A stretch of 64,000 nucleotides of DNA from an uncultured Clostridia bacterium (GTDB lineage: Bacteria > Bacillota > Clostridia > Oscillospirales > Ruminococcaceae): positions 27,786 through 91,785 of the forward strand of contig CAMCOD010000005.1 of NCBI GenBank assembly GCA_945876435.1. Direction: 5' to 3'. Each line of letters begins with the position of its first letter. Positions within the stretch are counted from its first letter, which is position 1. Shown one piece after another: positions 1-8,688 of this stretch. The notes below the pieces were generated by a model. That model saw nothing but the letters and a program-made list of their open reading frames with translations. It had not been told where the DNA came from and did not search any database. The translations under genes were made by a program, and so were the position numbers.

Positions 1-22
1 TTTCCCGAAAAGGAGTGTTTCT

Positions 23-1159
23 GTGCGTATTTTACATACCTCAGACTGGCATATTGGACGAACGCTGTTCGATTATTCCCTTCTGGAGGATCAGCGTTAT
101 TTTTTCCAGCAGCTCTTCCATGTAATACGGCAGTATAAGGTGGATGTACTCGTAGTTTCCGGTGATTTGTATGACCGTTCGGCGCCATCCGCGGAAGCTG
201 TTGCTCTGTTGAATGAGGTTTTTAACACCTTGATCAATGAACTTCATATACCGGTTCTGGCTATCGCCGGAAACCATGATTCTCCCCGCCGCATTGATTA
301 TGGCACCGCCTTGTTTGAAACCTGCGGCCTGTATCTGGCGGGATCGGTGCAGAAAACAATCAAGAAAGTTACCTTACACGATGAACATGGACCGGTCCAT
401 TTCTTCCTTCTTCCTTATTTTGTCCCCCATGAAATTCGTTTGCTTTTGGAAAATAACGATATTTCCGGCTTTTCGCAGGCTTTTGCCCAGCTACTGGAAG
501 CCAATCGGGAACAAATCGACTACGACCAGCGGAATTTGCTGATTGCCCATGGCTTTTTCATGAACAATAAATCCGATGTCAGCTTCTCCACCTCGGAAAA
601 TGCAGTCGGCTCCAGTGAATTGACGGACCTTTCCCCGGCAAAAGATTTCGATTACATTGCTCTTGGCCATCTTCACCATGGCCAAAATGCCGGTTTGAAG
701 CAGGCGTGGTACTGTGGTTCCCCACTAAAATATTCCGTTTCTGGGGCTGGACAGCAGAAAAAGATGCTTCTTGTGGACTTGGATGAACAGGGCTTGCGCT
801 CTGTTACGGAGGTGCCGGTCAGCCCTCTTCACGATTTGAAGGTTTTGCAGGGAACGATGGAAGAATTATTGCAACGGGCTGGCGACACGGAAGATTATAT
901 TTTTGCCCAGCTTACCGATGGTGAGCCGGTGCTTCATGCCATGAGCCGGCTTCGGGCTGTTTATCCCCGGATTCTTGGCCTCAGCTTCCCACAAAACAAC
1001 CTCTCTCAACCTCTTGATTCCCGCTACAACGTGCAGGAAGAATCGTTAGAATCCCTGTTTCTGCGTTTTTATGAGGATATTTACGGCGAAACCGTTCCGG
1101 AGAACCGGCGGCAGATCATTCATTCCATACTTGACTCTATGGAGAAGGAGCAGTCATGA
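23..1159 (+). CDS. sbcD: SbcD, nuclease subunit of the SbcCD DNA repair complex
   Basis: Mre11-type metallophosphoesterase that, with SbcC, cleaves DNA hairpins and protein-blocked ends in an ATP- and manganese-dependent way. Metal-site motifs are visible in order: DWHIG at residues 8-12, GDLYD near 47-51, GNHD at 83-86, AHGFF near 175 and GHLHHG near 215. At 378 residues the length is normal for SbcD. The start is GTG preceded by AAAAGGAGTG about 8 bp upstream. The gene overlaps sbcC by 4 bp (ATGA), which indicates translational coupling. Only 22 bp precede it in the window, so the promoter is not visible. Confidence 0.95.
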   Translation: MRILHTSDWHIGRTLFDYSLLEDQRYFFQQLFHVIRQYKVDVLVVSGDLYDRSAPSAEAVALLNEVFNTLINELHIPVLAIAGNHDSPRRIDYGTALFETCGLYLAGSVQKTIKKVTLHDEHGPVHFFLLPYFVPHEIRLLLENNDISGFSQAFAQLLEANREQIDYDQRNLLIAHGFFMNNKSDVSFSTSENAVGSSELTDLSPAKDFDYIALGHLHHGQNAGLKQAWYCGSPLKYSVSGAGQQKKMLLVDLDEQGLRSVTEVPVSPLHDLKVLQGTMEELLQRAGDTEDYIFAQLTDGEPVLHAMSRLRAVYPRILGLSFPQNNLSQPLDSRYNVQEESLESLFLRFYEDIYGETVPENRRQIIHSILDSMEKEQS

Positions 1160-4086
1160 AACCTTTAGAATTGACCCTTTGTGCTTTCGGTCCCTATGCG
1201 GATCGGGTTCATCTTGATTTTTCTGTTCTTGGTCACAACCATATTTTTCTTATTTCCGGGCCCACCGGCTCCGGAAAAACAACGATTTTCGACGCCATCA
1301 CCTTCGCCTTGTACGGCCAGGCAAGCGGAGATACCCGAAAAAGCGACTCGTTTCGCAGCCAATATGCGGATCCTTCCCAAAAATGCCTGGTACAGTTCCG
1401 CTTTGAAACCGGCGGGAAAATTTACAACATTGAGCGCACCCCAAAACAGATGATCCTGGCGCCACGCAAAAAGGAAATGCGGGAGATCTCCGCTGATGTT
1501 CTGCTGACACTGCCGGATCAAACAGTATTAAAAGGACGGGAGGCCAATGATTTTATCCTGAAGCTTCTCGGTTTGACCTATCAGCAGTTCCGACAGATTG
1601 TCATGCTTGCGCAAGGCGAATTCCGGCGCTTTCTGGAAGCCAGCAGCAAGGATAAACAGGAGATTTTCCGCCAGATTTTCTCTACTGAAACCTACAATTT
1701 GTTCACCCAAAACTTAGGCTCCCGTTCGGAGGAACTGCGGAAGACCATTGAGTGGAATTTGCAGATGATGCGTTCCTCCATCGAGCAAATCGACTGCAGC
1801 GGCAGCGACCTGCTGCAAAATCTCTGCTCTGACCCCGAACCCAATGTTGTCGATATTTTGAATCAGCTGGAACAGGAGCGTCTCGCTGCGGAACCGGTCC
1901 AGAAAGGGCTGAATGAACAAATCCAGCAGCTTACCCAGCGTTTAAAAACTTACGACATGGAAGCCGCACAGCGCCTGTGCCAGCAGTTTGCCGAAGCGCA
2001 GCAGCTTGCCGGGCATTTGTCCGCACTGGATGCGCAAAAAGAAGAAAAAGAGCAGCTGGAAAAGCGGATCCTGCGCTTAGAGTCTGTGCGGGAACTGCTC
2101 CCCTTCCACGAGCGCTTTACCGAACGCCGTAAGCAGGAACACACCTTAGCCCTTGAATGCGCGCAGGCACAAAGTGAGCGAAAAGAAGCTGAGGAAAATT
2201 TCAAAACCGTGGAAGCTCTGGAACAGCGCCTGCCTCTGCTGGAACAGGAGAAAATGGAAGCGGTACGTAACAGCGAGCACTTTGAACACCTTCGTGAACA
2301 GCTGCTTCTTTCACAACAGCTTGGCGAAAAAATCAACCGCTGTCAAAAAGAGGCAACCCGCACCAATTCCTCTCTCCAACTGATCCTTCATCTGATAGAG
2401 CGCGCCAAATGGCAGGCAGTTCTGAGCCAATGCCAGCAAATTAAGACCTGTGCTGCAGAGAAAGAGCAGGCTTCTTCCGTTTATGCAGAGCTTCAGAATA
2501 AGCTTGAGCAGGCCCGCCGGGTCCACCGGGAACAGCAGGCTTTTCTTTTGGCGCAGCAGCTGCAGGAGGGTTCCCCCTGCCCGGTCTGTGGTTCCACGCA
2601 TCATCCTCTGCCCGCTGCAAATTGCGGTCCCTGTACCCTTGACGCGGAAGAAACCGAACAGCTGGAACAGACGGTACAAGCTGCTTACGGCAAAGTTACC
2701 GCAGCCGAAAACCGGCTGATCCTCCTTGATGAACAGTTAATGAAGTTAAGCTGTCTTTCTCCCGTTCCTCTGGAAGAAATTCCTCAGCGCAGTGCCCAAT
2801 GTTTCCAGAATGCGAGCACCCAGTATGAAGCCGCGCAGAATGCCGCACTGCGCTACGCAAAAGAAGATAAAATCTGTGAGCAGCGCTATTTTGATGCCGA
2901 TTATCTGCGTAAAAGCCAACTGGAGCTGTCCAACAAGGCTGCTGGTTTGCAGCAGGAGATCCGGCAGCTTGAGGAGCAGCTGGAGTCCGTGAAAGAAAAA
3001 AGCAGCCGGCTGACTCTGGAACAACTGGAGCAGCAGCTGACGGACGCGGAGCAAAAATCGAAAGCCGCCGACCGTCAAATCAGGGAGATTCACGAGCGCA
3101 GCAATCGTTTTCGTTCCGCTTTGGATCGAGCCTCGGCCCGCTATGACAGCCTGAGCAAACAGCTTGCTTCCGCCAAAACAGCCTTGTCCCAGGCAGAAGC
3201 TGCCTGGCAGGAGGCCCTCGGTCAACGGCAATTTACCTCCGAGGAATTTAACGGTTTGTTCCCCCTTCTTTCTCAGCTTTCCAGCATGAAAAAAGAGCTT
3301 CAGACTTACCAAACAGACCGCTTGACCTCTCTGACTCGTTCCCTACAGCTAAAAAATGACCTGAAAGGAAAGGAAAAGCCGGATTTGGAACAGGTTCGCC
3401 GAGATTGCGAAAGCTGCCAGGCGGAACTGGACGCTGCCCGCAGCAAACAGCAGAACCTGCTGACCCGTTTAACGCTCAACCGACAGCTGGAGGACCGGCT
3501 GCGTCGTCTGTGGGAACAAAACAAAGCCCTTTATTCCCAACACAAAGAGATCGACGCCCTGTTTCAACTGGCAAAGGGCAATAATGCCCAGCGTCTTTCC
3601 TTTGAAACCTATGTACTGACCGGTTATTTTGAGCAAATCATCGCAGTTGCCAATCTGCATTTACAGCAAATGACCTCCGGTCGTTTTCTCCTTTTGCGTA
3701 AAAAGGACCGTTCACGCGGCAATCAATTCTCCGGTCTGGACTTGGAAATTTTCGACAGCTATACAGGAGCCGCCCGCCATATTTCCACTCTGTCCGGCGG
3801 AGAGAGCTTCAAGGCCGCCCTTGCGCTGGCTCTGGGGCTGGCTGAGGTGGTTCAGCGCCATGCCGGCGGGATCCGTATTGAAACCATGTTTATCGACGAA
3901 GGCTTCGGCAGTTTGGATTCCCAGTCCTTAGACAGTGCTGTTGACACGCTGATCGCTCTCCAGAATACAGGCCATCTGGTGGGAATCATTTCCCATGTTT
4001 CCCAGCTCGCGGAGCGTATTCCAGCCAAACTTCTTGTCCGCCCTTCTCCCAAAGGAAGCAGCGCGGAATTTGTTATCACAGACTAA
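1156..4086 (+). CDS. sbcC: SbcC, Rad50-type ATPase subunit of SbcCD
   Basis: SMC-like ATPase that clamps DNA and regulates the SbcD nuclease. The N-terminal half-domain carries Walker A (GPTGSGKT, residues 35-42). Long Glu/Gln-rich coiled coils follow, interrupted near residue 475 by a zinc-hook CPVC motif through which two SbcC arms dimerise. The C-terminal half-domain has the ABC signature TLSGGES near 879 and Walker B (MFIDEGFGSLD) near 911. The 976-residue length is typical of the family. It is translationally coupled to sbcD. A second, hookless Rad50-like gene lies convergently a few kb away. Confidence 0.96.
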   Translation: MKPLELTLCAFGPYADRVHLDFSVLGHNHIFLISGPTGSGKTTIFDAITFALYGQASGDTRKSDSFRSQYADPSQKCLVQFRFETGGKIYNIERTPKQMILAPRKKEMREISADVLLTLPDQTVLKGREANDFILKLLGLTYQQFRQIVMLAQGEFRRFLEASSKDKQEIFRQIFSTETYNLFTQNLGSRSEELRKTIEWNLQMMRSSIEQIDCSGSDLLQNLCSDPEPNVVDILNQLEQERLAAEPVQKGLNEQIQQLTQRLKTYDMEAAQRLCQQFAEAQQLAGHLSALDAQKEEKEQLEKRILRLESVRELLPFHERFTERRKQEHTLALECAQAQSERKEAEENFKTVEALEQRLPLLEQEKMEAVRNSEHFEHLREQLLLSQQLGEKINRCQKEATRTNSSLQLILHLIERAKWQAVLSQCQQIKTCAAEKEQASSVYAELQNKLEQARRVHREQQAFLLAQQLQEGSPCPVCGSTHHPLPAANCGPCTLDAEETEQLEQTVQAAYGKVTAAENRLILLDEQLMKLSCLSPVPLEEIPQRSAQCFQNASTQYEAAQNAALRYAKEDKICEQRYFDADYLRKSQLELSNKAAGLQQEIRQLEEQLESVKEKSSRLTLEQLEQQLTDAEQKSKAADRQIREIHERSNRFRSALDRASARYDSLSKQLASAKTALSQAEAAWQEALGQRQFTSEEFNGLFPLLSQLSSMKKELQTYQTDRLTSLTRSLQLKNDLKGKEKPDLEQVRRDCESCQAELDAARSKQQNLLTRLTLNRQLEDRLRRLWEQNKALYSQHKEIDALFQLAKGNNAQRLSFETYVLTGYFEQIIAVANLHLQQMTSGRFLLLRKKDRSRGNQFSGLDLEIFDSYTGAARHISTLSGGESFKAALALALGLAEVVQRHAGGIRIETMFIDEGFGSLDSQSLDSAVDTLIALQNTGHLVGIISHVSQLAERIPAKLLVRPSPKGSSAEFVITD

Positions 4087-4139
4087 GCAGCCTTCGCAAA
4101 TCGTTCACAAAGGAACCCAAGAATGTTTTTTCCCTCCTG

Positions 4140-4168
4140 TTGAAAGCTGGCGAAAAAAGGTCTATACT
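4140..4168 (+). promoter_or_regulatory. Sigma-A-type promoter for the 4209 gene
   Basis: TTGAAA at 4140-4145 and TATACT at 4163-4168 are separated by 17 bp. The site lies about 40 bp upstream of the small membrane protein start and downstream of the sbcC stop. Confidence 0.6.
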
Positions 4169-4208
4169 AATAAAGTACTGTGTTAACATGAGAGGAAGGG
4201 ACACTATT

Positions 4209-4664
4209 ATGTCAAACCGCTTTATTGGATTGCTGCTGATCTTCGCCGGACTGATCACTCCAATGCACAAGGAGACAATGTCCGCCTTGGATTGGACGGT
4301 CATGGTTCTCTTTCTGTGTTCCGGCGTACTGATTCTGTTGTTTTCCAGCCGGAAACGAAGCGAGGAAGATGAAACCTACCGCTGCCAGCTTCTCTTGGAA
4401 GACATCAAGCTTTTTGACGAAGAAGGAAAACCTGCGCTGACCATTGGCCAGCAGCTTTTTGTTCAGCCTTATGCAGGCCCAACGAAAGAGGATGTCCATA
4501 TTCTTACAGAAGCAGGAAACTTTGTCGCCAAAATGCCCCAGGAACACTGCCGCCATGTGCTTTACAAAATCGAACGGCACAGTCCGGTGCATTTGGTGAT
4601 CAAAACACTGGATTTGGACGATTCACAGGAATCTTATCGCCTGTCCATTGAAATGATGTGTTAA
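4209..4664 (+). CDS. Small membrane protein of unknown function
   Basis: I do not recognise this 151-residue protein. Two hydrophobic segments lie near the N-terminus (about residues 5-17 and 28-46). They are followed by a basic stop-transfer stretch (SSRKRS) and a soluble C-terminal domain of about 100 residues, predicted cytoplasmic. The ATG at 4209 is chosen because AGAGGAAGG sits just upstream and a promoter lies within 70 bp; an upstream in-frame extension would overlap that promoter. The gene ends 18 bp before the peptidase E-like gene, so the two probably form an operon. No function is inferred. Confidence 0.75.
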   Translation: MSNRFIGLLLIFAGLITPMHKETMSALDWTVMVLFLCSGVLILLFSSRKRSEEDETYRCQLLLEDIKLFDEEGKPALTIGQQLFVQPYAGPTKEDVHILTEAGNFVAKMPQEHCRHVLYKIERHSPVHLVIKTLDLDDSQESYRLSIEMMC

Positions 4665-4682
4665 AATGGAGGAAACTCTCGC

Positions 4683-5465
4683 ATGAATATTTTACTGAAT
4701 CTCTATAATTTTCACGAGGATTGGGCCAGAGAGGTGTTGGAGGATGTATTTTCTCCTGAGATGAAGGTCTGCCTTCTTCCCCTCTCCTTCCATGAGGATT
4801 GGATCCGAAACCGGAAGGAATGGAAAATTGAATACGGCCCGAAGGGGAAGTGCTACTTGGAACTGGTGGAACCTTTTGAAGCCTACGGCATCCCCAGAAA
4901 GAATATTTCGATTGTGAATTACTTTACCGACACGGCGCAATCGGCAAGAGAAAAGGTGGAGCAGGCGGATGTGCTGTTCTTTACCGGCGGTTTCCCGGAC
5001 AAAATGATGGCCCGCCTTTATGATTTGGAGCTGGTGGAAACCATCCAGCGTTTCCAAGGCATTGTAATGGGTTCCAGCGCCGGTGCCATGATCCAGTTTG
5101 ACACCTATCATATTACACCGGACCGGGACTATGACCAATTCCAGTACCACCAAGGTCTTGGTTTTCTAAATGACTTTGAAATTGAGGTCCACTACGAAGG
5201 CAGCGATGTACAAAACGGAGCCATTGAACGGGTCATGGAGGAGCGAAACCTGCCTGTTATCGCGATTGGTAACGAAGGTGGCGTCCTCATCGACGGTGAT
5301 GACTGCGTTCCGATGGGCGATGTTTCCTTCTACGGCTTTGATGACCCGGAAGAAGACGGTATGGAGGAAGGCTCCGACGGCTGGGAACAGGAAAACTGGG
5401 AGCAGGAATGCTGTGAGGACAATTGGAACGAAGAAAATGAACATTGGAATGAAAATCAGGAATAA
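4683..5465 (+). CDS. Peptidase E-like (family S51) class I glutamine amidotransferase-fold protein
   Basis: This 260-residue protein resembles the peptidase E/cyanophycinase group. It has the GSSAGAM nucleophile elbow (serine near residue 131), a preceding glycine-rich FFTGGFPDKMMARL stretch and a later GNEGG turn. S51 enzymes hydrolyse Asp-X dipeptides or cyanophycin. Which substrate applies here cannot be told. The last 40 or so residues form an acidic, tryptophan-rich tail with repeats of the type WEQE, WNEE and WNEN, plus a CC pair. I do not know this tail from family members. The RBS is AATGGAGGAAA. The gene is downstream of the small membrane protein and ends in a bidirectional terminator. 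Confidence 0.8.
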   Translation: MNILLNLYNFHEDWAREVLEDVFSPEMKVCLLPLSFHEDWIRNRKEWKIEYGPKGKCYLELVEPFEAYGIPRKNISIVNYFTDTAQSAREKVEQADVLFFTGGFPDKMMARLYDLELVETIQRFQGIVMGSSAGAMIQFDTYHITPDRDYDQFQYHQGLGFLNDFEIEVHYEGSDVQNGAIERVMEERNLPVIAIGNEGGVLIDGDDCVPMGDVSFYGFDDPEEDGMEEGSDGWEQENWEQECCEDNWNEENEHWNENQE

Positions 5466-6096
5466 CATGAAAAAAGACGTTCAGAGAACGTCTTTTTTAT
5501 TGCCCATTTTCGCCGAACCGGATGGCGAATCACCGTTTTTCGCTTCTCCGGAGCCACTTTTCGGGCGTCGCTGAGGTAGATTTCATAGTGATAACGGCTT
5601 GGGCCGATATCCACCGCATAGCCTTCCTGCTCCGCGAAGCGTTCCATTGCGGAAATCGTGGCAGGCTCATCATCATAAGGGCCAATGTGCATACACTGAA
5701 CGCATAAACCTTCCTGATAAGTCAGAAATTCTACTTTGGAAAAGTCCATTTTCTTCTTTCGAGCCGCTTCATGAAGCGCCCAATGAAAATCCTCTTTGGT
5801 CACAAAATCCGGCAGACGGATCAGAGAGATCCACTGTAAATCCGTCTTTCGATCATAATCAATCCCTGTTTTGCCTTCCTGCCACCAAAAACCCTCCAAA
5901 GGAGGAACCACATAGTCAAAATAACCCTCAATGGAATGACCGCCTTTTTTGCTCATTTTAATCGTAAAGGCAAGGGCATACAAAGGCCAATGGCAGCTTT
6001 GTAGGTTCCACTTTCTTCGTTTGGGTCGCCGCTTCCTCTCACGGCGATAAAATTCATCGTTGGCACATCTACAATAGACGGTTGATTTTTGGGCAT
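5456..6096 (-). pseudogene. GyrI-like small-molecule-binding domain protein, frameshifted
   Basis: Read together, two frames give a complete GyrI-like/AraC effector-binding domain protein of about 213 residues. The N-terminal part starts at ATG 6096 with AAGGAA upstream, begins MPKNQPSIVDVPTMNF and continues through VRGSGDPNEESGTYKAAIGL. It then shifts frame near 5984-5990. The second frame continues LYALAFTIKMSKKGG and runs to the stop at 5456. The DNA across the break reads GGCCTTTGTATG; one extra T would restore G-L-L-Y. As read, the first frame stops at 5953, leaving about 47 residues. The cause is a real single-base deletion in a T-run or a sequencing error. The downstream part alone would have to start from a TTG without a good RBS. 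Confidence 0.75.
5470..5498. terminator. Bidirectional intrinsic terminator
   Basis: The hairpin AAGACGTTC-AGA-GAACGTCTT is flanked by an A-tract on the left and a T-tract on the right. It therefore can serve both the peptidase E-like gene (+) and the convergent GyrI-like gene (-), whose last codons run through it. Confidence 0.85.
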
Positions 6097-6150
6097 GTAA
6101 AATTCCTTGTATTCTTTCTTATAATCAAAAGCCTCTTGCTCCCCTTCTTT

Positions 6151-8688
6151 CTACGGCAGTGGAATTCGGTTGTATGATATATTCTGCTTCCGAAGGATCG
6201 TTTCTTCCCTGCTGTGACAAGTCAAAAGCAGGATCTGACCTTTTCGGTTCTGTGCCAGTTCTTTCAGAAGATTGGCACAGCGGCCGTCATCCATCTGTAC
6301 AAAGCTGTCATCCAGAATCAGCGGCAGAACATTGTCGGAAGAGAGCACCTGCAGCAGCTCCATGCGCATAGCCAGATAGATCAGATCCATGGTTCCCCGG
6401 CTGAGAGCGGTTACTGGAACCAACTGCCCGTTCTTCGGGTCCTCCAAGCGGATATGCAGATCTCTGGACAGCAGCACCTTGGTGTATTTTCCATCGGTGA
6501 TTCGGGCTAACGCCTTGCCGAGCCGTTCTGCGATCAGCGGGGTCAAATCCTTGCGGATACCTCCGCTGACCTGGAGCATTTTTTCTTTGGCCAGTTGAAT
6601 GGCATCCAGCTGCAGCTGATAACCCTGACAAATTTCCTGCACCGCACGCTGTTCCTCCTGGATCTCCCCGCAGGAGCGCTGGAGCTGTTCCAACGTGGAA
6701 AGCTGACCCTGAAGCTGGGCTAACTCCTGCAAAACCTCTTTGTAATCCCCTGTCTGACAGCTTCCACTGCTTTCGTTTTCGGTTTTACCGGCAAGACGAA
6801 GCTTTGCCTCCAGCTCCTCAAACGTCAGATTGCCCAGACATTCCGCCAGCAACTTTTTCTGCATCTGAAGCTCCATTTCTGCCTGATCCCGTTCTTTCCG
6901 AAGTTCACGCAGGTGCTGGGTCACCGCCTCCGTCAACCCTTCTTCGCCAAAAGCAGACAGTGTTTCCGAGAGCTCCTGTTCCATTGCTTCCACATCTTTG
7001 CGGTGCTGATCAAGTTTTTCGTACTCTTCCGCACGTTGGGCGGCCATTTCGGCAAATTCCAGACACAAATCCCTGGCATACTTGACCTGACGCTCTGTTT
7101 CCAGCGTCCAGACCGCTTTTGGGTCCCTGCAAAGCCGGACAGCATACTGGTCCAGCTGTTCTTTCCGCTTTGGATTCTCTTCCGACAGCTTCTGCATCCG
7201 GAGTGTGAGAAGCTGGATTTCATTCATCAGCTCCCGCCGCCGATCCTCTCTCTGCTGAAGCGTCTGACAATGAGCCTTCAACTGTTCATAACTGTCCATG
7301 TGAAAGCGCTGAAGGATATGGGCCTGCTCCTGCTCTGCTTCTTCCGTCTCTCTCCGGCGGCTGCTGATAAAAAAGCTGCAAAGCATCAGCACAAGGCCGA
7401 GAACCGCGGCAAAATAGAAGAACGGGTCCAGGTTCCAACCCAGAATTCCACCAAAGACCGATAAAAGAGCGCCAGCGGCAAGCACGATCCACTTCCCGCC
7501 GAAACTGCGCTTATCCAAATCCTCCTGCCAGCCCTCATACTCCACCAACGCTTCCCACGCATCGTTGGAGCTGATCGGCGGAATGTTGATAAACTCCTGC
7601 TGTTTTTGCTGCAGTTCCTCCCGCAGCTGCTCTGTTTCTGCCGAATACATACTGTGTTTTGCCAGAAGCAGGCAGCGATCCAGCACCGTCACATCCTGCA
7701 TCCGGATGGGCTGAGCCAGATAACGCAGATTCAATTCCTTCAAGCGGCCTTCCCATTTGGTAAAGCCCTGTTCTTCTCTTGTCAGACTTTGTCTGGCCTG
7801 CTGACAGGCGCCGATCCTTTGCTGAAGCAGATCCGGGTCCTCCGCTGGTTCCTGTTGGGCAAGCAATTCCTCCAAGCGGGCAATCCGTTTGCGTATGGCA
7901 GAAGCTTTCTCAAGCTGTTCCTGCAATTTTGTCTGCTGTGCCTGCTGTATCTGCTGCTCCTGTCGGTTTTTTTCCTGTTCCAACTCCAGAATCCTCTGCC
8001 GCAGCTGGCTATGGGAATGTTCCGCAGCCTGAGCTTCCTTCAGCTCCTGCTCCAACTGCTCCAAGCGTTCAGACGCCTGACCGTAAGGTGTTTTTTTTCG
8101 CTTTGGTGAACCAATCGCTTCCGCTTTTTGATCCAGAGCGGCACATACATTCTGGAGGGAAAGGGTGGTATCCGCTGTCTCTGTCAAGGAAAGGATCTGG
8201 TCCTCCCAAGCTGCCGCGAAACTCTCCTGCGGCGTGATCTCCAACTGCGCCACATTGGCGGTGTTGCAGAAAACACTTCGGGAGACACCGGTAAGAATCT
8301 GCCCCGGTTCCCGCAGACGGGTCACTGGATCGTAGGGAAATTGGGCGCTGATATCCTCACCGGTATCCGCGTCAAAGATCAACACAGATTCCCGTTCTTT
8401 CTGAAAAATCCGTTGGATCCGGTAGCGCCGGCCATTTTTCGAACAAATCAGCGTGCCTCCGTAGACAGCCGCTGTATTCCAAGGCTCATAACGGGCATAC
8501 TCTTCTGTGTATGTTTTCCGCCGGGCGGAAGGAACAAAAAAGCCGTAGAGCATACCAACAACAAACTGCTGCAAGGTGGTTTTTCCGGCTTCATTTTCTC
8601 CATAGAACAGGTTGAGCCCTTCCTGCAGCACGATTCTTTTATTGGAGAAACGGCCAAATCCAGTCAAATAAAGCTCTTCGATTTTCAT
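6151..8688 (-). CDS. YhaN-like membrane-anchored Rad50/SMC-type ATPase
   Basis: Large AAA/ABC-type ATPase of the B. subtilis YhaN group (845 residues). Visible features are Walker A GENEAGKTT at 30-38, long Gln/Glu-rich coiled coils, two hydrophobic helices near residues 397-445 inside the coiled-coil region, an ABC-signature-like ALSRGTMDLIYLAMR near 760, and Walker B LILDDSFVQMDD near 785. No CxxC zinc hook is seen, unlike SbcC. The membrane helices take the hook's place at the arm tip. The gene overlaps its YhaO-like partner by 4 bp, so the pair is probably a complex analogous to SbcCD and tethered to the membrane. A role in DNA end processing is inferred from the family. Confidence 0.85.
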   Translation of the reverse strand: MKIEELYLTGFGRFSNKRIVLQEGLNLFYGENEAGKTTLQQFVVGMLYGFFVPSARRKTYTEEYARYEPWNTAAVYGGTLICSKNGRRYRIQRIFQKERESVLIFDADTGEDISAQFPYDPVTRLREPGQILTGVSRSVFCNTANVAQLEITPQESFAAAWEDQILSLTETADTTLSLQNVCAALDQKAEAIGSPKRKKTPYGQASERLEQLEQELKEAQAAEHSHSQLRQRILELEQEKNRQEQQIQQAQQTKLQEQLEKASAIRKRIARLEELLAQQEPAEDPDLLQQRIGACQQARQSLTREEQGFTKWEGRLKELNLRYLAQPIRMQDVTVLDRCLLLAKHSMYSAETEQLREELQQKQQEFINIPPISSNDAWEALVEYEGWQEDLDKRSFGGKWIVLAAGALLSVFGGILGWNLDPFFYFAAVLGLVLMLCSFFISSRRRETEEAEQEQAHILQRFHMDSYEQLKAHCQTLQQREDRRRELMNEIQLLTLRMQKLSEENPKRKEQLDQYAVRLCRDPKAVWTLETERQVKYARDLCLEFAEMAAQRAEEYEKLDQHRKDVEAMEQELSETLSAFGEEGLTEAVTQHLRELRKERDQAEMELQMQKKLLAECLGNLTFEELEAKLRLAGKTENESSGSCQTGDYKEVLQELAQLQGQLSTLEQLQRSCGEIQEEQRAVQEICQGYQLQLDAIQLAKEKMLQVSGGIRKDLTPLIAERLGKALARITDGKYTKVLLSRDLHIRLEDPKNGQLVPVTALSRGTMDLIYLAMRMELLQVLSSDNVLPLILDDSFVQMDDGRCANLLKELAQNRKGQILLLTCHSREETILRKQNISYNRIPLP

